This document shows positions 45,878-58,640 of a stretch of 64,000 bases of DNA, one piece after another. The first letter of the stretch is position 1, and each line of letters opens with the position of its first letter. The notes under the pieces are model-generated. The model was not told the DNA's origin. It searched no databases and saw only the letters and a list, made by a program, of their open reading frames with translations. The stretch is taken from NCBI RefSeq assembly GCF_008831285.2, contig NC_045140.1:15932370-15996369 (forward strand). The letters are read 5' to 3'. The position numbers were made by a program, and so were the translations under genes. The stretch comes from Nymphaea colorata. Lineage: Eukaryota; Streptophyta; Magnoliopsida; Nymphaeales; Nymphaeaceae.

Positions 45878-48401
45878 GTTCAAGTGGGAGACACATGTTG
45901 CTTGCCATTGTCTTGGTCTGGATTTACTGTGTGTACAGCAATCTCTCTTGAAGTCCATATTTGATAGGTTGTTCTTAAATGGAACCTTTCCTACCACACG
46001 ATGATAACCAAACACGATCTCTTTTTCCCATGAAGCTGGTGCAGCGTGGAAAAAGAGAACTTTATCTACGGGTGCCACATAACTAAAAGATCGGAAAGAT
46101 AGGATATTCAAATGTTCTTATGGAGGGGATCTCATTGTTGCCATGTCCATGAATACACTTCCAATCTATATAAACAGTGTAACCTAAAGTTTGAGCTTCT
46201 CATGACTTTTAATGTGGATTATGTGGGCAGTATCCTTGTATCAAGTTTGAAACTTGTCCATGATATGTATTTGTATTATCTAACATCTATCTGTATTTCC
46301 AATAGAAAAGCTTGCCTAAAGATCCCAAGGACAATCTTCCAGTGTCAGCAACATGTCACGGTATTTTCTGTCTGTTTCTGGCATGGCCCATTGCCCTTTC
46401 TCAAAACTGCTTGACGGTAAGATGGTTTGGCTCCTGTGTCTGTGTTTTGCTATCAGGGAGAATTCTTTTAATGTATGTATTTGAATGTCTCGGAAGAGTG
46501 CAAGTCATGGAGATCAATATGCATAGTGCCAGTCCTACTTGATGGGTTCCCACGCTTGCCTATGTTCCGTTCTGAGCTACTGCCGAATCAAGACATGGAT
46601 TTTTAAGAGGTATAGGAGAGACAAATATTATAAATAATCCCAGCCCATCAGCATTTTCAGCACCATTTGACTCTTCCGCCAAGCAGGTCCTACAGTGATG
46701 ATCTTAACTTCCTGAGTGGAAAACAGGCTCCTGGTCTTACCAGCAATTCGTATATAGATTTTGAGATGTCGAAAGTCGAAGACCTAAAGGGTTCCCGAAC
46801 ACCAAACATCTTATGACTTGGAAAAGACTGTTTTTTATTTGAGGTGGCAAATGATATCTCTTTCCGTTAAACTTATGCAGAAACCGATGATGCAGTGGCT
46901 CCGCCACGTTGTACTGCTGTGGGCAATTGCCCATACTAACTCGCAGCTTTATGTTTTCAATTTTTACACAGAGTGCCTCTCCAAGTTTGAAATTTAAAGT
47001 AAGAATGCCCTCCTCCCAGAAATTTCTAGCTTCACCAGGACCTCCTCTGCGCGAATTGTCATCATCCTCACATGCAGAAAGCAAGAGAGCGGTTCAGGCA
47101 AAGCAAGTACACATTATTGTTGGGTTGGCTCATGTACCATTTTGTATATTCTGCTTAGCGTAGCTCGTGAACAATGTTTTCACGTGTTCTTAACTCGTTG
47201 CGCTAAACAAATTGGCTCCCCTGCACAAGCCCTACGGCCAACTCTACCTCGTCATCAGATGAACCTTGACCCTCTGCCTCCGACAGAATATAGAAGCTTC
47301 CATTGATGATGGTTCATTGGTGTGTTGATCTAGTAACACCTCTCTCTCTCTCTCTCTCCCTCTCCCTCATGTGTATGATTGTAATGAAAACTTCCAATTC
47401 TCTGGCACCTGTATATTTTATTTGATTGATCGATCGGTTAGGGTTAGGCGCACTTTGTAAAATGTGTTAGATATTTATCAAATGAACAAGAATTGTTATT
47501 AGATACACATTTCTTTCCTTCAACTAATTTAGAAAGACGGGAAACAGTAGAAACTGCTGAGGATGTGAAGTTGTAGACCCTTGAGTCAACTCTTTTCATT
47601 CTGCAGCAATGCCAACTTCTCCCCAGTAAACCAAGCATGATATACGTGAAAAGTTGGTTTAATAGGTTTTTACTAAATCAAATTTGGTAAGCAAGGCAAG
47701 AGAGGAATTCAAAGACAGAAAAATGAGATTAGTATGAGATGACAAACCTTTTAGTAATTAAGGATGTAAATAGTTCACATGCAGATAATAGAAATATTTT
47801 AAAAGAGAAAATTGAAGACAACAAGTCAATTATAATAGTCATTTTTCTTGGTAGACTTATCGTAGCTGGATTAGGCAGTCAAGATGTGCTTCTTGCTGCA
47901 TGCTTCAGAATGAATTGTCAATTTAAGGGAAAAGCTTGTTTTTCTTTTGATCATGGACTTGTTAGAACAAACCTGACCTACCATGGATTCTGCAGAATCA
48001 ACATTAAATAAATTAATAGAAAATTTGACCTAAGATTAGATTTAAGTATAAAACGAGTACTTCCAGAAGTGGTTAGGTGCTGAGTATGGATCTGGATCCA
48101 GATCTTGCACTGAATAACGTTCATGTGCAGGGAACTAAACAGGGATCTGATAAAGGTCACGTCACGACCTTTCGCCATTTTATGGAGTCGGATTGAATAA
48201 AGTGGTCAGGCTAGCAAACTGGCAGCTTCCTCTAATCCTGATCCAATACTTTAATCATAATCAAGCATATGGATTGAACGGAATAGGTGGCCTACATGGC
48301 AGCACTAGCTGGGCGGTTCCAAATTTTCATGCAGAAAGATCATTGTTTAAGGCTTAAAGCTTAAACACCCTTTAGTCTATTCGCTTTTCAAACAGCCTTT
48401 T

Positions 48402-48402
<1 letters not shown>
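45878..48402. other. GH43 3' region and repeat-derived DNA
   Basis: Probably includes 3' UTR sequence near 45878-46110. Around 46890-47050 the text gtgggcaattgcccatacta ... gtgcctctccaagtttgaaa ... agaaatttctagcttc resembles a degenerate dispersed plant repeat. A short CT run lies at 47341-47370. No further gene recognised. Confidence 0.35.
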
Positions 48403-48466
<64 letters not shown>

Positions 48467-48467
48467 C

Positions 48468-48495
<28 letters not shown>
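48403..48495. repeat. (CT)n(AT)n compound microsatellite
   Basis: About 22 CT units run straight into about 24 AT units. It is one of several CT/GA runs in the 3.5 kb upstream of the GRAS gene. Confidence 0.92.
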
Positions 48496-48498
<3 letters not shown>

Positions 48499-49324
48499 AA
48501 CAGGTAGTTGTCATGCCCTCATATATCAGACTTAATGGGAATCATGTGGAGGCCTTTGATTACTTCAAATATACAATTAAATCTATGGATTTTGATGATG
48601 TGCTAAAAGATCCACGGTAAAATCTATAGTTCATCAAACTGAGGATCTTAGATTCTACACTTAGAAATATCTATTTGGCCTTTTTGCATTGAGAAAATAT
48701 CGAATTTGAGATGGGAAGGGCGAGAGTTTGATCTTAAAACCATGGTATTCAAATCTTAAGAATTTTAGACCAGGGGCAATCTGGGTCATCTATTCCAAAG
48801 AAATCAGATAGTAGAGCTTAAATTGCAAATATAAAAGTCAAACTATTTTTTCAAGAGTTTGATCAAGATATATTTCAAAAAGTGAGAGGTAAAAAGAGAA
48901 AGAGAAAAAGAAACGAGTTTTGTTCAATTAAACCCCTTTATATCTTTTGAGAAGTATTTTTGACTCGTAAAACAAGAGCTTGGTTTCTATATTTGTTACT
49001 TACTCTCTAGATCTTCTCAAAATTCATGTCCGATATAGACACCCCATTTTTTGTAATAAGCTGGAAAAGAGAGAATGTATCAAAGATCGCCAAATTAAAA
49101 TGGTGCTGATAGAGCATTTGGATAAATTAAAAAAAAAAAGAAAAAAAAAGAACAAAAGCAGCAAAATAGAATGGCCACATATAATTGTTTTCAGCCATCA
49201 TCAAAGCCCGAGCGAAGAGTACCAAGCAGATACGGAACGGTAGAGTACATTAATATGTTCTGGAGGGGACATCGACCGCCCTTCAAGAATCTCACCTTTC
49301 ATTATTCCAAACATTTTCTGCACT

Positions 49325-49361
<37 letters not shown>

Positions 49362-50997
49362 GTAACTTTCCTTTCCATTAATTGGTGGATTTTAGCAAAA
49401 AAAATTCATGTGGGCACATCTGCTGTATTTAATATGCTGCATTTCCCCTTAACATACCAAAGTCATAACAATCAAACCAATAAATTAGTATGATAGTGGG
49501 GATGGTAGAAAACGCACGAACATATTCCTTGTTTGTTAGGTAAGATCCAAGCAAAGGAAAAGAAAAAGAGAGTTGCAGAAGGAGGGCATGAGCTTGCTGA
49601 GGCAGATAATGGACGAGGCCTGAGTTTCATTACTCGGAAAAAGGACAGCATGTTGTGGCATCTTGCATATCATAGAAAGTGAGGGAAATAGCCAGTGCAA
49701 ATCGTACATGATGAGCAGAGTGATCGATGGGAGAGGCTTTAACAGTAGTAGGGACACTCCCCTAACTTTTTTTCTGCTCAATTTGCAGGAATTTTGTCAG
49801 ATAATTTTAGTTCATAGTGCATATTTCTCTTTCTCTCTTGCGGACAGGCAGTGATCATGTTGCCGGGAAATATGTTCAATTAATTTTAGTTTCCAGCCAT
49901 CTGAAGCTGTTTCTAGTGAATCACGAACTATACAAATACGATTTTGTGGATACAACAACTGTAATAAAGCTCTGAATCTCTTATCAGTTGATCTACAAGG
50001 TTGAACATTGTGTCAAATATCGATCGTGAGATTTTCGAACTCTCTGGATATTTACTAGAAAACAAATAAAATGAAAATATCAATAAGATCTCGCAAGTTC
50101 TTCACTTTTTAGTAGTTTTCTCGTTTATTTTATTTTCTATAATGTTTAGTAATTTTTAATTTTCAAATTTACCGAGATCTTTTTGAAAACTTCATAAACA
50201 AAAACTTCAAATGCTCGAGAAAAACCGTACTGAAACCTTACCGAGATTTTCTTGAGAACGAATGATAATGAGTTAGAAATTTATGAGCACAGCTACGTGA
50301 ATGAATTTACAGGCCAAAAATGTAAGTTTCATTCTTGAAAACTTAATAATAAGACATATATCTTATTTTTCTACCACATCGACCGATTGGATCTTCCAGA
50401 GTGATCCTACCATATAGCCAGGTTGATGGGTTTAGATCTAAAACATGGAGCTTCTTCTATACGAGAGAGAGAGAGAGAAGCTGTCACATAAAAAAGAGGT
50501 AGGTGGATCAAGACATAGAGTAGAATGGAAGCCATGGGGGCCTTCAATTTATGGGGCGATCATATGTCCTAGATTCTAGGGATTCTATCTTTCTTGAAAA
50601 ATAAGGTACGCAAGCAAAATAAGGGAAAAGAAAATGATAAAATGACTTAAATGTAAGAGGACAGAAAAAGAAAAGAAAAAACTATGACAAATCAAAGAGG
50701 CAAGAATTTCGGTATTTAAGACTCAGCCTAGGGTGCCACGAGTGGAATTTGTCTCATGATTGAAGAAGAGTGGGGTTGGGGGGACAACTACTGCTTAAAG
50801 AAGAAAAGAAAACCACCACCCATTGAGGCCGCCTGTCTTCTAGTACAGCCACTGCTTCTTCTTCAACATCTCTTCTTATCTTAGCAGAAATTTTGAAGTT
50901 TCCCACATGATAGATAGGTAGAAATGCTTCAAAATCTGCTAATAAACCTTGGCCCACTGGATTAGATCTCGATCCCTTACTCCTTTTATGTGGCAAT
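48496..50997. other. Upstream region of the SHORT-ROOT-like gene, no other gene
   Basis: AT-rich, with a CT run at 49324-49360 and a GA run at 50464-50478. No coding homology. Regulatory elements cannot be assigned from this single sequence. Confidence 0.4.
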
Positions 50998-51005
50998 ATA
51001 TATTA

Positions 51006-51016
51006 TATATATAAAG
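51006..51016 (+). promoter_or_regulatory. Candidate TATA box for the GRAS gene
   Basis: tatatataaag lies in a tatatta-rich patch 854 bp before the GRAS start codon. If used, the leader would be about 820 bp and would contain CT runs at 51222-51236, 51511-51554 and 51595-51611. Position fits a long-leader developmental gene but is not proven. Confidence 0.3.
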
Positions 51017-51509
51017 ATAGAGAATATAAGGTTATGATTGTGCTGTTTCTTGGAGGCAGAGAAGTGAAGAAGACGCAGGCGAGCAGCAAGGAACGTGGGG
51101 GACGGAGCTGGCGGTCGGTGTGATGACCCGAATGCACGCGGGGCCTTTGCTTTTTCTTAGATAAAAGTAAATAAATAAATAAATATGCTTACCATAACAT
51201 AAAATAACACTTTTCTTAACCTCTCTCTCTCTCTCTTTGTTAGATAAAATAAAATAAATAAAAATGTAAAGACACATTCTTCCCCCTCCCACACATAAAA
51301 TAAGGCATCTCTCTCTCTGCGGTTCCCAAGAACTCAATGATCCTCCCTTTTGCACGCCTGCTCCCACCAAGGGCCTCCCTCCTTTTGCCTCAGACCACCA
51401 ATCCCGTCCCCCGAAAAACATCCTCTAAGTAATCGACCCCACCCGTACCCTTCTCTCTCTCTCTTCCGGTCCCAGAACAGTTGCTGCAGAGCAGAGATGA
51501 GATGATAGA

Positions 51510-51510
<1 letters not shown>

Positions 51511-51554
<44 letters not shown>
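51511..51554. repeat. (CT)n tract in the GRAS gene leader
   Basis: About 22 CT units roughly 320 bp upstream of the ATG, with more CT-rich text to 51760. Pyrimidine-rich leaders of this type are common in plant regulatory genes and are binding sites for GAGA-type (BPC) factors. The link to this gene is inference. Confidence 0.8.
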
Positions 51555-51557
<3 letters not shown>

Positions 51558-51869
51558 CCAGGCAGAGAGGGAAAGAAAGAAGGACTTTCTCTCCCCCTCT
51601 CTCTCTCTCTTTCCTCCCCGGCCAGTTTCTATTTTATCGATTGCATCAAGGCATCGCTCCCATCATTTCCTCTCTTTCTTAACGCAGATCCCCATCATCC
51701 CATTCACTCGACCTTCTCCCTTGCACAGATCCACTGTCCCTTCTTTCTCTCTCTCCCTCATAAAACTACCAATTGAAGCCTTTACTTTGCTCTTCGGCCT
51801 CAGTTACTCGTCGTCGTAGGTGGGAAGCATGCACGTTGGGGGAGGTACAGTTCTCCTGCTTCCAGATAC

Positions 51870-53393
51870 ATGGACACTCTCTTTAGGCTAGTCACCCTCC
51901 AGCACCACCACCACCACCACCACCCTCACCACCCCGACCCTTCTCCCCTAAACTCCACCACCACCCGCACCTCCACCTCCTCCCCTTCCTCCTCCTCCCC
52001 CTCCCTGGGCCGCACCCTCTCCCCCTCCCACCAAGAATGCTGCAGAAACCCTCACATGGACGACGACGACCACCTCTCCTCCTCCTCATCCAAGCACTTC
52101 CATTCCTCCTATCCCCCCAGTACAGCCGGCGCCTCATCGACCGCCTCCTACCAGTCATTCGACGCCATCCCCGCCGATCACGCCAACCCTCCGCTTCCGC
52201 CCGAATTCGCATCATCCACCCACCCGCCGCCCAACTGGGCAGCCTCCCTCCTGGTCGACTGCGCCCGCGCCGTCGCCGCCAAGCACTCCGCCCGCGTCCA
52301 GCAGCTCCTCTGGATGCTCAACGAGCTCTCTTCCCCTTACGGCGACACGGACCAGAAGCTCGCCGCCTACTTTCTCCAGGCTCTCTTCGCCCGGGTGAGG
52401 GGCACCGGCCAGCGCACGCACCGCACTCTGTGCTCCGCCGCCGAGCGCGGAGTATCCTTCGACTCCACCCGAAGGACGATGCTGCGGTTTCAGGAGGCCA
52501 GCCCTTGGGCGACGTTCGGGCACGTGGCCGCCAACGGCGCAATTCTCGAGGCCTTCGACGGCGAGCCCCGGCTTCATATCGTCGACATCAGCACCACACA
52601 CTGCACCCAGTGGCCGACGCTGCTGGAGGCCCTCGCCACCCGCTCCGACGACACGCCCCACCTCAAGCTCACTAGCGTCGTGCTCACCGGAGGCGCCCCA
52701 ACCCACCGCGTCGCCAAGGAGATCGGCCAGCGCATCGAGAAGTTCGCGCGCCTCATGGGCGTCCCTTTCAGCTTCTCCGCGGTGCACTGCGAGGAAGAAG
52801 CTCTCAGTGCCAGCGTGCTCGACCGCGTCGAGATCGACCCCGGCGAGGCCGTCGCCGTTAACTGCGTCGGGACGCTCCGGCGAGTTGCTCCGGGACCTGA
52901 ACGCGACGCGATCGTCTCGGCGATCGCCCGTCTCCGCCCGAAGATCTTGACCGTCGTGGAGGAAGAGGCTGACTTCGGCAGCGGGGAGGCGGACGAGGAT
53001 GGGGAGGAGGAGGAGGAGGGCTTCGTTTCGTCTTTCAGGGAGTGCCTCCGGTTCTTCTCCGCCTACCTGGAGTCTCTCGACTGCAGTCTCCCCAAGACGA
53101 GCAACGAGCGGCTCGCTCTCGAGCGGGCGGCCGGGCGGGCCATCGTCGACGTCGTGGCCTGCCCTGCGAGGGAGTCGGCGGAGAGAAGGGAACGCGCGGT
53201 GGGATGGGCGAGGCAGCTGGGCTCCGCCGGATTCTCGCCTGCTGCTTTCAGCGACGACGTGGGCGACGACGTCCGGGCTCTTCTCAAGCGGTATAGGGAA
53301 GGGTGGTCCATGGTCCCCGCCGGCGATTCCGCTGGGATATTCCTCGCATGGAGGGAGCAGCCGGTTGTCTGGGCATCCGCGTGGAAGCCGTGA
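51870..53393 (+). CDS. SHR: SHORT-ROOT-like GRAS transcription factor
   Basis: A single 507-residue exon. The start M-D-T-L-F-R-L-V is the SHR signature, followed by low-complexity His (about residues 12-22), Pro, Ser and Thr stretches. The GRAS domain runs from about residue 122 to the end: LHR I ([12 protein letters not shown]), VHIID as L-H-I-V-D near 235, [14 protein letters not shown], a Glu/Asp-rich insert near 366-387, PFYRE region with F-R-E-C-L-R-F-F and [12 protein letters not shown] (about 389-430), and SAW with R-Y-R-E-G and W-A-S-A-W at the C-terminus. SHR moves from stele to adjacent cells, pairs with SCARECROW and drives endodermis (and bundle sheath) specification. Very GC-rich against AT-rich flanks. 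Orthology to SHR rather than a close paralogue is likely but not proven. Confidence 0.95.
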   Translation: MDTLFRLVTLQHHHHHHHPHHPDPSPLNSTTTRTSTSSPSSSSPSLGRTLSPSHQECCRNPHMDDDDHLSSSSSKHFHSSYPPSTAGASSTASYQSFDAIPADHANPPLPPEFASSTHPPPNWAASLLVDCARAVAAKHSARVQQLLWMLNELSSPYGDTDQKLAAYFLQALFARVRGTGQRTHRTLCSAAERGVSFDSTRRTMLRFQEASPWATFGHVAANGAILEAFDGEPRLHIVDISTTHCTQWPTLLEALATRSDDTPHLKLTSVVLTGGAPTHRVAKEIGQRIEKFARLMGVPFSFSAVHCEEEALSASVLDRVEIDPGEAVAVNCVGTLRRVAPGPERDAIVSAIARLRPKILTVVEEEADFGSGEADEDGEEEEEGFVSSFRECLRFFSAYLESLDCSLPKTSNERLALERAAGRAIVDVVACPARESAERRERAVGWARQLGSAGFSPAAFSDDVGDDVRALLKRYREGWSMVPAGDSAGIFLAWREQPVVWASAWKP

Positions 53394-56300
53394 TGGTCGG
53401 CCCGCCCCCCGCGACGGCGACTAGCAGAGGAGAGGAGGGTACGAGGAGTCTGACCCACAAACTCCGACCCGTTTGCGTTTCCACATTGAAAAAAAAGGGA
53501 GGAAATTTAACAGGAGAAAAGGAAAAAAGAAAAAATCATTGGTTTTAAAATTTTTTCTTTATTTCCTTCTTTCTTTTATTTCTTTTGTTCCTATTTTCTT
53601 TTCTTTTTTTTTTTCAATTTGAATTTGAACAAAAGGATGGTGTATTAGGTACAGCGAGTGATCTCATCATTGTGTGCAAGATATTTTGTGCATGTCACAC
53701 ACCATGGTTTTCGGTACTGTGAGTCTTTTGACGATTAAAACTTTTTCCATGTAATTGTTTATTCTATCTTCTCCAAGAGGAATGATCCGGTGAGCTCTTT
53801 CTTGCTCATCAAGCGCCCCATATCTTTTGATCTCAGCCAGTGGATGACGAGCATCAGAAACTGAAGCGTGCTTCTTAGCTTCCAGATACGAATCTTGAGT
53901 TCGCTTAAGAGGTGAGGATTTAATGACATCTTAATATTAGTTTTAATTATTAAACATACATATATATTAGATCAGTGTAGAGTTTAAACAAGTGTTACTG
54001 TCAATGCCAATATATTATACTGTTGAAAATACCACTGTTATTTAATGATTTTGAGTATAAAACTGGGTTTTAGTGAGATATTCCGATCATTATACGTGTT
54101 TTATAAGCCCTCTAAGCATCTCGATTCTCATACAAGGCGTGACCTATATACTCAACACATCTTGGGGGACATCTTGTTCAACCAATTCCTGCTTATAGAA
54201 CCCTAACACAAACAGTTGATTACAGCTCTATTGTGTTTTAAGTAAAGTTGTTCATATAACACGCAAGTGTAGTTATATACAAAAACATGCATACATCAAT
54301 TCCCAACTTAGTTGAGTAATATGAAATGGCATATGCAGTTGCTACAAAGCTCACCTACACAATATCAATAGCTAATGATATACCTACATCACCAACTTAA
54401 TGAGAGGTTGAAACCATCCCGGCTGCTTTCGGACTTGGATGATTTGATGGCTACACCTATCAACTAGAATGTAGTGTCTGTCACCGTTTGCAATCGATAA
54501 CATATCTGTATTGGTATTTACATTAAGAGATTGCGAGAATGTACGCAATGTTTCAGATCGAAAGCGGGCGGGCAGGAACACGGCCGCGCCGCTGTCGGAA
54601 TAAACCTGCCGGATGGGATTCAGACTCAGAGGGGGTCTGGATCATGAGTGGGATGGGAGTGCTGAGGGCATGGTGGCCCTGCCGGCAACGTTGATGGCTT
54701 TGGCTTTTTGTCCAGTGATCAGGGTGGCGCACTGACTACACTTACCTTTACTACCACAAAGCTCATGTGGTGCCTCAGGCCCACGCTGCTTTAGTGGGAG
54801 TTGCTTTTTAAGGGGCTCACTCTCAGTGCTGATGAGAAATGCCGCCCCTTGGGACACACCCACCTCTTTGGTTTGGTGCCTTTCCCTTTTCTCTTTTATT
54901 ATGTACAAGGACTAAAGCCTAAAAGGCAGAGGGAGTGAGCCTTGCTTTATCGCAAAAGACTCCTGTTGCTTTTCTTTTCTCCCACCTCTTTTCTTTTTAT
55001 ATATTCCATGAGTCAGAAAATGAAGCGAGTTAAAGTAGTTTTTTCAAGGAGGAAAGAATGAAAAGAAAAAAGAAAGTGATCTGTGATTTGCGGGAAAAAA
55101 GTAGATAAGGATGTTTTTTTATTTTAAAAGTGTGGTCAAAAAGTGAAGGGCAAGTGGATTCTTGTAAGCTAAAGCCAAATGTGTAATTGGATGGAGTCTA
55201 TAAGTCTTGCTATTATAAGACCAAAGGCTTAGCGAATGATTTCTTTATTATGGGGTCTTTCTTCCTTTTCCTAAAATTAGTGCATACATAGCAGAAGCCG
55301 GGCCTGAGCCCTCTTAGGAAAAGGGATGATGCATAATCCTTCTTTAGTTTTAACCTTTTGAGGAGTGATGCGCATGAAAATCGAGCAGCAGTGACTTACT
55401 GATAGTCACGTACCTTCCTACTACTCCATCCCTTCTGGTTTTCAAATGGGGAGTGCCCAAAAAATGCTAGAATATGTTCTTCTTTCTTTTTTACATTAGA
55501 AAAAAGTTGACATGATTTAATGAGAAGGAAATGTTAGAACTGACAGACAACTGAAGAAAGCATTGGAGCTAGCATGGTGCATGAATAATTTTAAAACAGT
55601 AACAGCATGTTATTGTTTTTATGTATCTGCTCCAAATATTTGGACAGATTCATAGGATACCTTGTAACACAGTATTCCAGTATTCAATGAATCTATTCCA
55701 AATATGAGATTAGATATATGAAACAATTACATGTTGTTATTGTTGCGAAACGACCCCTAAAATGAAGAAATAGCAGTTTTAGCTCACAAGACAGAAATAT
55801 AGAAAATCAAAGTTGTAGTTAGGACAGAGCCAATACCAACGACACAAATTAAGCCTAACTTCTTTCTCAATCGGAATGGACATACTGGCATGCACGATGT
55901 ATACTAAGGTAATTCGCCAAATGAATTATTCTTTCTGGCAAAGTTACGTTTTGATTTCCTCTCTCGACTTAGTGCCAATAAGATCATCATCGAGCGTAAT
56001 TAGTTGGAACGCATCGGCTCATGAACACTTTTAATTCAAATTGTACTCGTAAAAAGATAGTTGATCGCGTACCACAGTATCTTCAAGATCTATTTATCTT
56101 GACTTCCAAATGTCGTTAGCACATCTAAACAATTCTCTGGTGCTCTCTCCATAAGTTTCAAGTTCATCACAGTTATACGTGAAAATTTCCAGGACTTTGC
56201 TGAGAATGAGGTTCACGATTTTGTTTCATATATCTACTCAGTTTTACAAGGCAAATGGAACCAAAAGTTCCAGGGTTTTTCTTTTCCAATGAGGAAAAGC

Positions 56301-58186
56301 ATCTAAACATCATCTTAGAGGGCTAAGTTGCCAACAACGAGAATAAATAATATTATTATAATATATAATAATCATAATCATAATTCATAATTATAACAAA
56401 AATAGCTGATCCTAAACACGCACATGAAGGGTACATGGTCGATTAAATTAAGCGATTATTGAGGAAGTAGATCTTCCTCAGTGTATCAAAGTGCCATGTG
56501 GTGTCTTTGAACAGGGATCTAGAAAGTGCACGTCCCCATGACCTAGCATTTCTTTCTCCTTGTCGTTTAACTCTTCAGCAGCTTCTCCTTGTCTTTATGA
56601 CTTTAGGTGGAGTCAATGGTAGAGCCATCGAAAAATCCAAATGCTACGTTTCTGTGGAGTTTGTTAATGGAAGAAATCCTGCAAATCTTCTACATCATCT
56701 GTAGCCTACACAACAACTAGGTAGCAGCAATACGGCCTACATAAAAACAGTAATGAGAAATTTCATTTTAGAGCTATATATAACATAGGGCAGGTATATT
56801 CCTGAGGAATGGCATCATATTGTAGTTCCTTAAAACTGAAAAGAGCGATATAATTAGTGAAAAAAGAACCGGAAATATATGTATTTTCTACTATTTTTTG
56901 TAGGTATATTATCAGTTTTAGGAAGTCAAGGACACTTGCAACATAATCCATTCAAATACTGTGGAATTCTTTGATTGTCATTTCTGTTTGGACTTTGGAG
57001 GTATGTTGTCCTCGTTTCTTTGTTTTATCAGTTCCAATTTCCACTTGGTCTGCCCATGACAGGACGTGAGCAACATAGGTATGCTCTATAGGTGGCTGTT
57101 CCTGCCATGGTTTACTATGGTTCTTGCCGACTAAGTTCGATCGCATAAAGTTTGTGCTCATCACACGATCCCTGAGTCGGCCAGATTCACGTAGATCATT
57201 TACCAAAGTTGCTTATCGATGGTAAGTTATTGCTCAATTGTATCTGATTTGGGATTGTTCTGGTAGTCAATTCTCGTCTCTTCTTAACTAAAAAGGTTGG
57301 ATAGTCCGTGAGAGGGCGGATCTCCATTTTAACTGCTAGTGCTTCATCGACTCACATGTTGAAATGCAACATGGGTGGCACCAGAAACATCGAAAGTAGG
57401 CCTTATACCCTAAAAAAAACAGTGAGTTGAATTGAAAGCTTCTACTCTTTACCGGGCGATGGGTCTTACTTGCTCAACCAGAAGTAAGAGGTTGGATATC
57501 TGATGCGCAGCTGAGCTCGAAGCCGGCTTTTCTCGCGGACGGGTTAGGCATGGCTATGAAGTTCTGCATTTTTACAGGTATATTGAATCTGACCTGTTTA
57601 TGCTCCCAGATGTACATGCACTTCAAAGAGTCCTTCATATCCCCACAATGAGCATGGGCGCGATTCAATTATGAACATGTGGGAGATCAAATCATTTCCA
57701 TCATACTAAGAAATGTCATGACCATTATTGTGCTCTTGTGCTTGGTATTATTATTCAACTGTAGGCCATGCTTCTGACCAATAAGTGCAGGCCACTTTGC
57801 ACAAAGGGAAAGGATCAGATGCAATATAGTGATTTTGAGGGAAAATTGTGTTGGTACATCGCTGCTTCTCCAAAAGGCACTTGTCTGATTAAGTTCAGGC
57901 TCATTGTCTAGGAGCAGGGCCTGCCATTGAGTGGGATCATGAGGTATACCATGCATGTCTGCTGTTTGATCACAAAGCTAGTCGATCCTGCACATGAATA
58001 TGATTCAAACTGGATTCAGATGGAGGTCAAGGGGCCAGAATCCAACTAGAGGCCACTCCGGCCCTAAACAAACATTCTTCTTGTCTCAAAATGATGTCAA
58101 CAGTAAAGAAGTGGCAGAGATAGACAAATTTGGGTCATCAGGGACATATGTTAAACTTATAATTAATGTTATGCAAAAGTATCAAT
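53394..58186. other. GRAS 3' region and long gene-free stretch
   Basis: Poly-purine/poly-pyrimidine 3' UTR text to about 53700. The stretch 54640-54910 is less AT-rich (aggctccac-like, gtgggcctgaggcacc on the - strand) and could be part of a non-coding transcript or repeat. At 57389-57470 is a relic related to the 60-bp repeat at 39.4 kb. No coding homology was recognised on either strand. Confidence 0.35.
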
Positions 58187-58439
58187 GTATATATACACTA
58201 TATGTATATATATACACACACACACACAAAAACCAGACTGTTAAGTCATACACAAAAGCCAGACCCTTTAATTTTTTGCTAAAAAAAAAGCACTTTAAAT
58301 AAAATATAAGCATCCCAATATATTTTATGAAAACTATTCCGGATAACTCATGCTGGGGGGTTGCCCCGGAATTTATCGACAAAAAGATGGGAGAGTATTT
58401 ACATAAAAAAAATATTTATAAAAACTATTAAATAAGCTT

Positions 58440-58640
58440 TGATCCAAGTTGTTTTAAGAAAAATGTAAATTTTTCTAGTATCAAAATGTTGATGCTATCA
58501 TTCATTTTTGCTTATTATGAAAATACTATTAAAGTCCAAAAAATGATCAACTTAATATATATTTTGCATCAACCTACTCATAAGATCATATCAATAAAGT
58601 TAGATTGCAAAAAACAAAAAACACATTTAAACAATCAGAT
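58440..58640 (-). repeat. Dispersed AT-rich repeat, copy 1 (inverted relative to 62570)
   Basis: The reverse complement (tgcaatctaactttattgat, tatattaagttgatcatttt, catcaacattttgatactag) aligns with 62575-62720 on the + strand, with many differences. Both copies lie beside TA/CA microsatellites (58187-58230 and 62157-62534). This suggests one repeat family that carries or seeds the microsatellite. Confidence 0.7.

Noticed and set aside
51892..53484. Long ORFs on the - strand and in other + frames across the GRAS gene
   Set aside because: Arg/Gly/Pro-rich shadows caused by the GC-rich codon use of the real gene; only the 51870 frame shows GRAS motifs.
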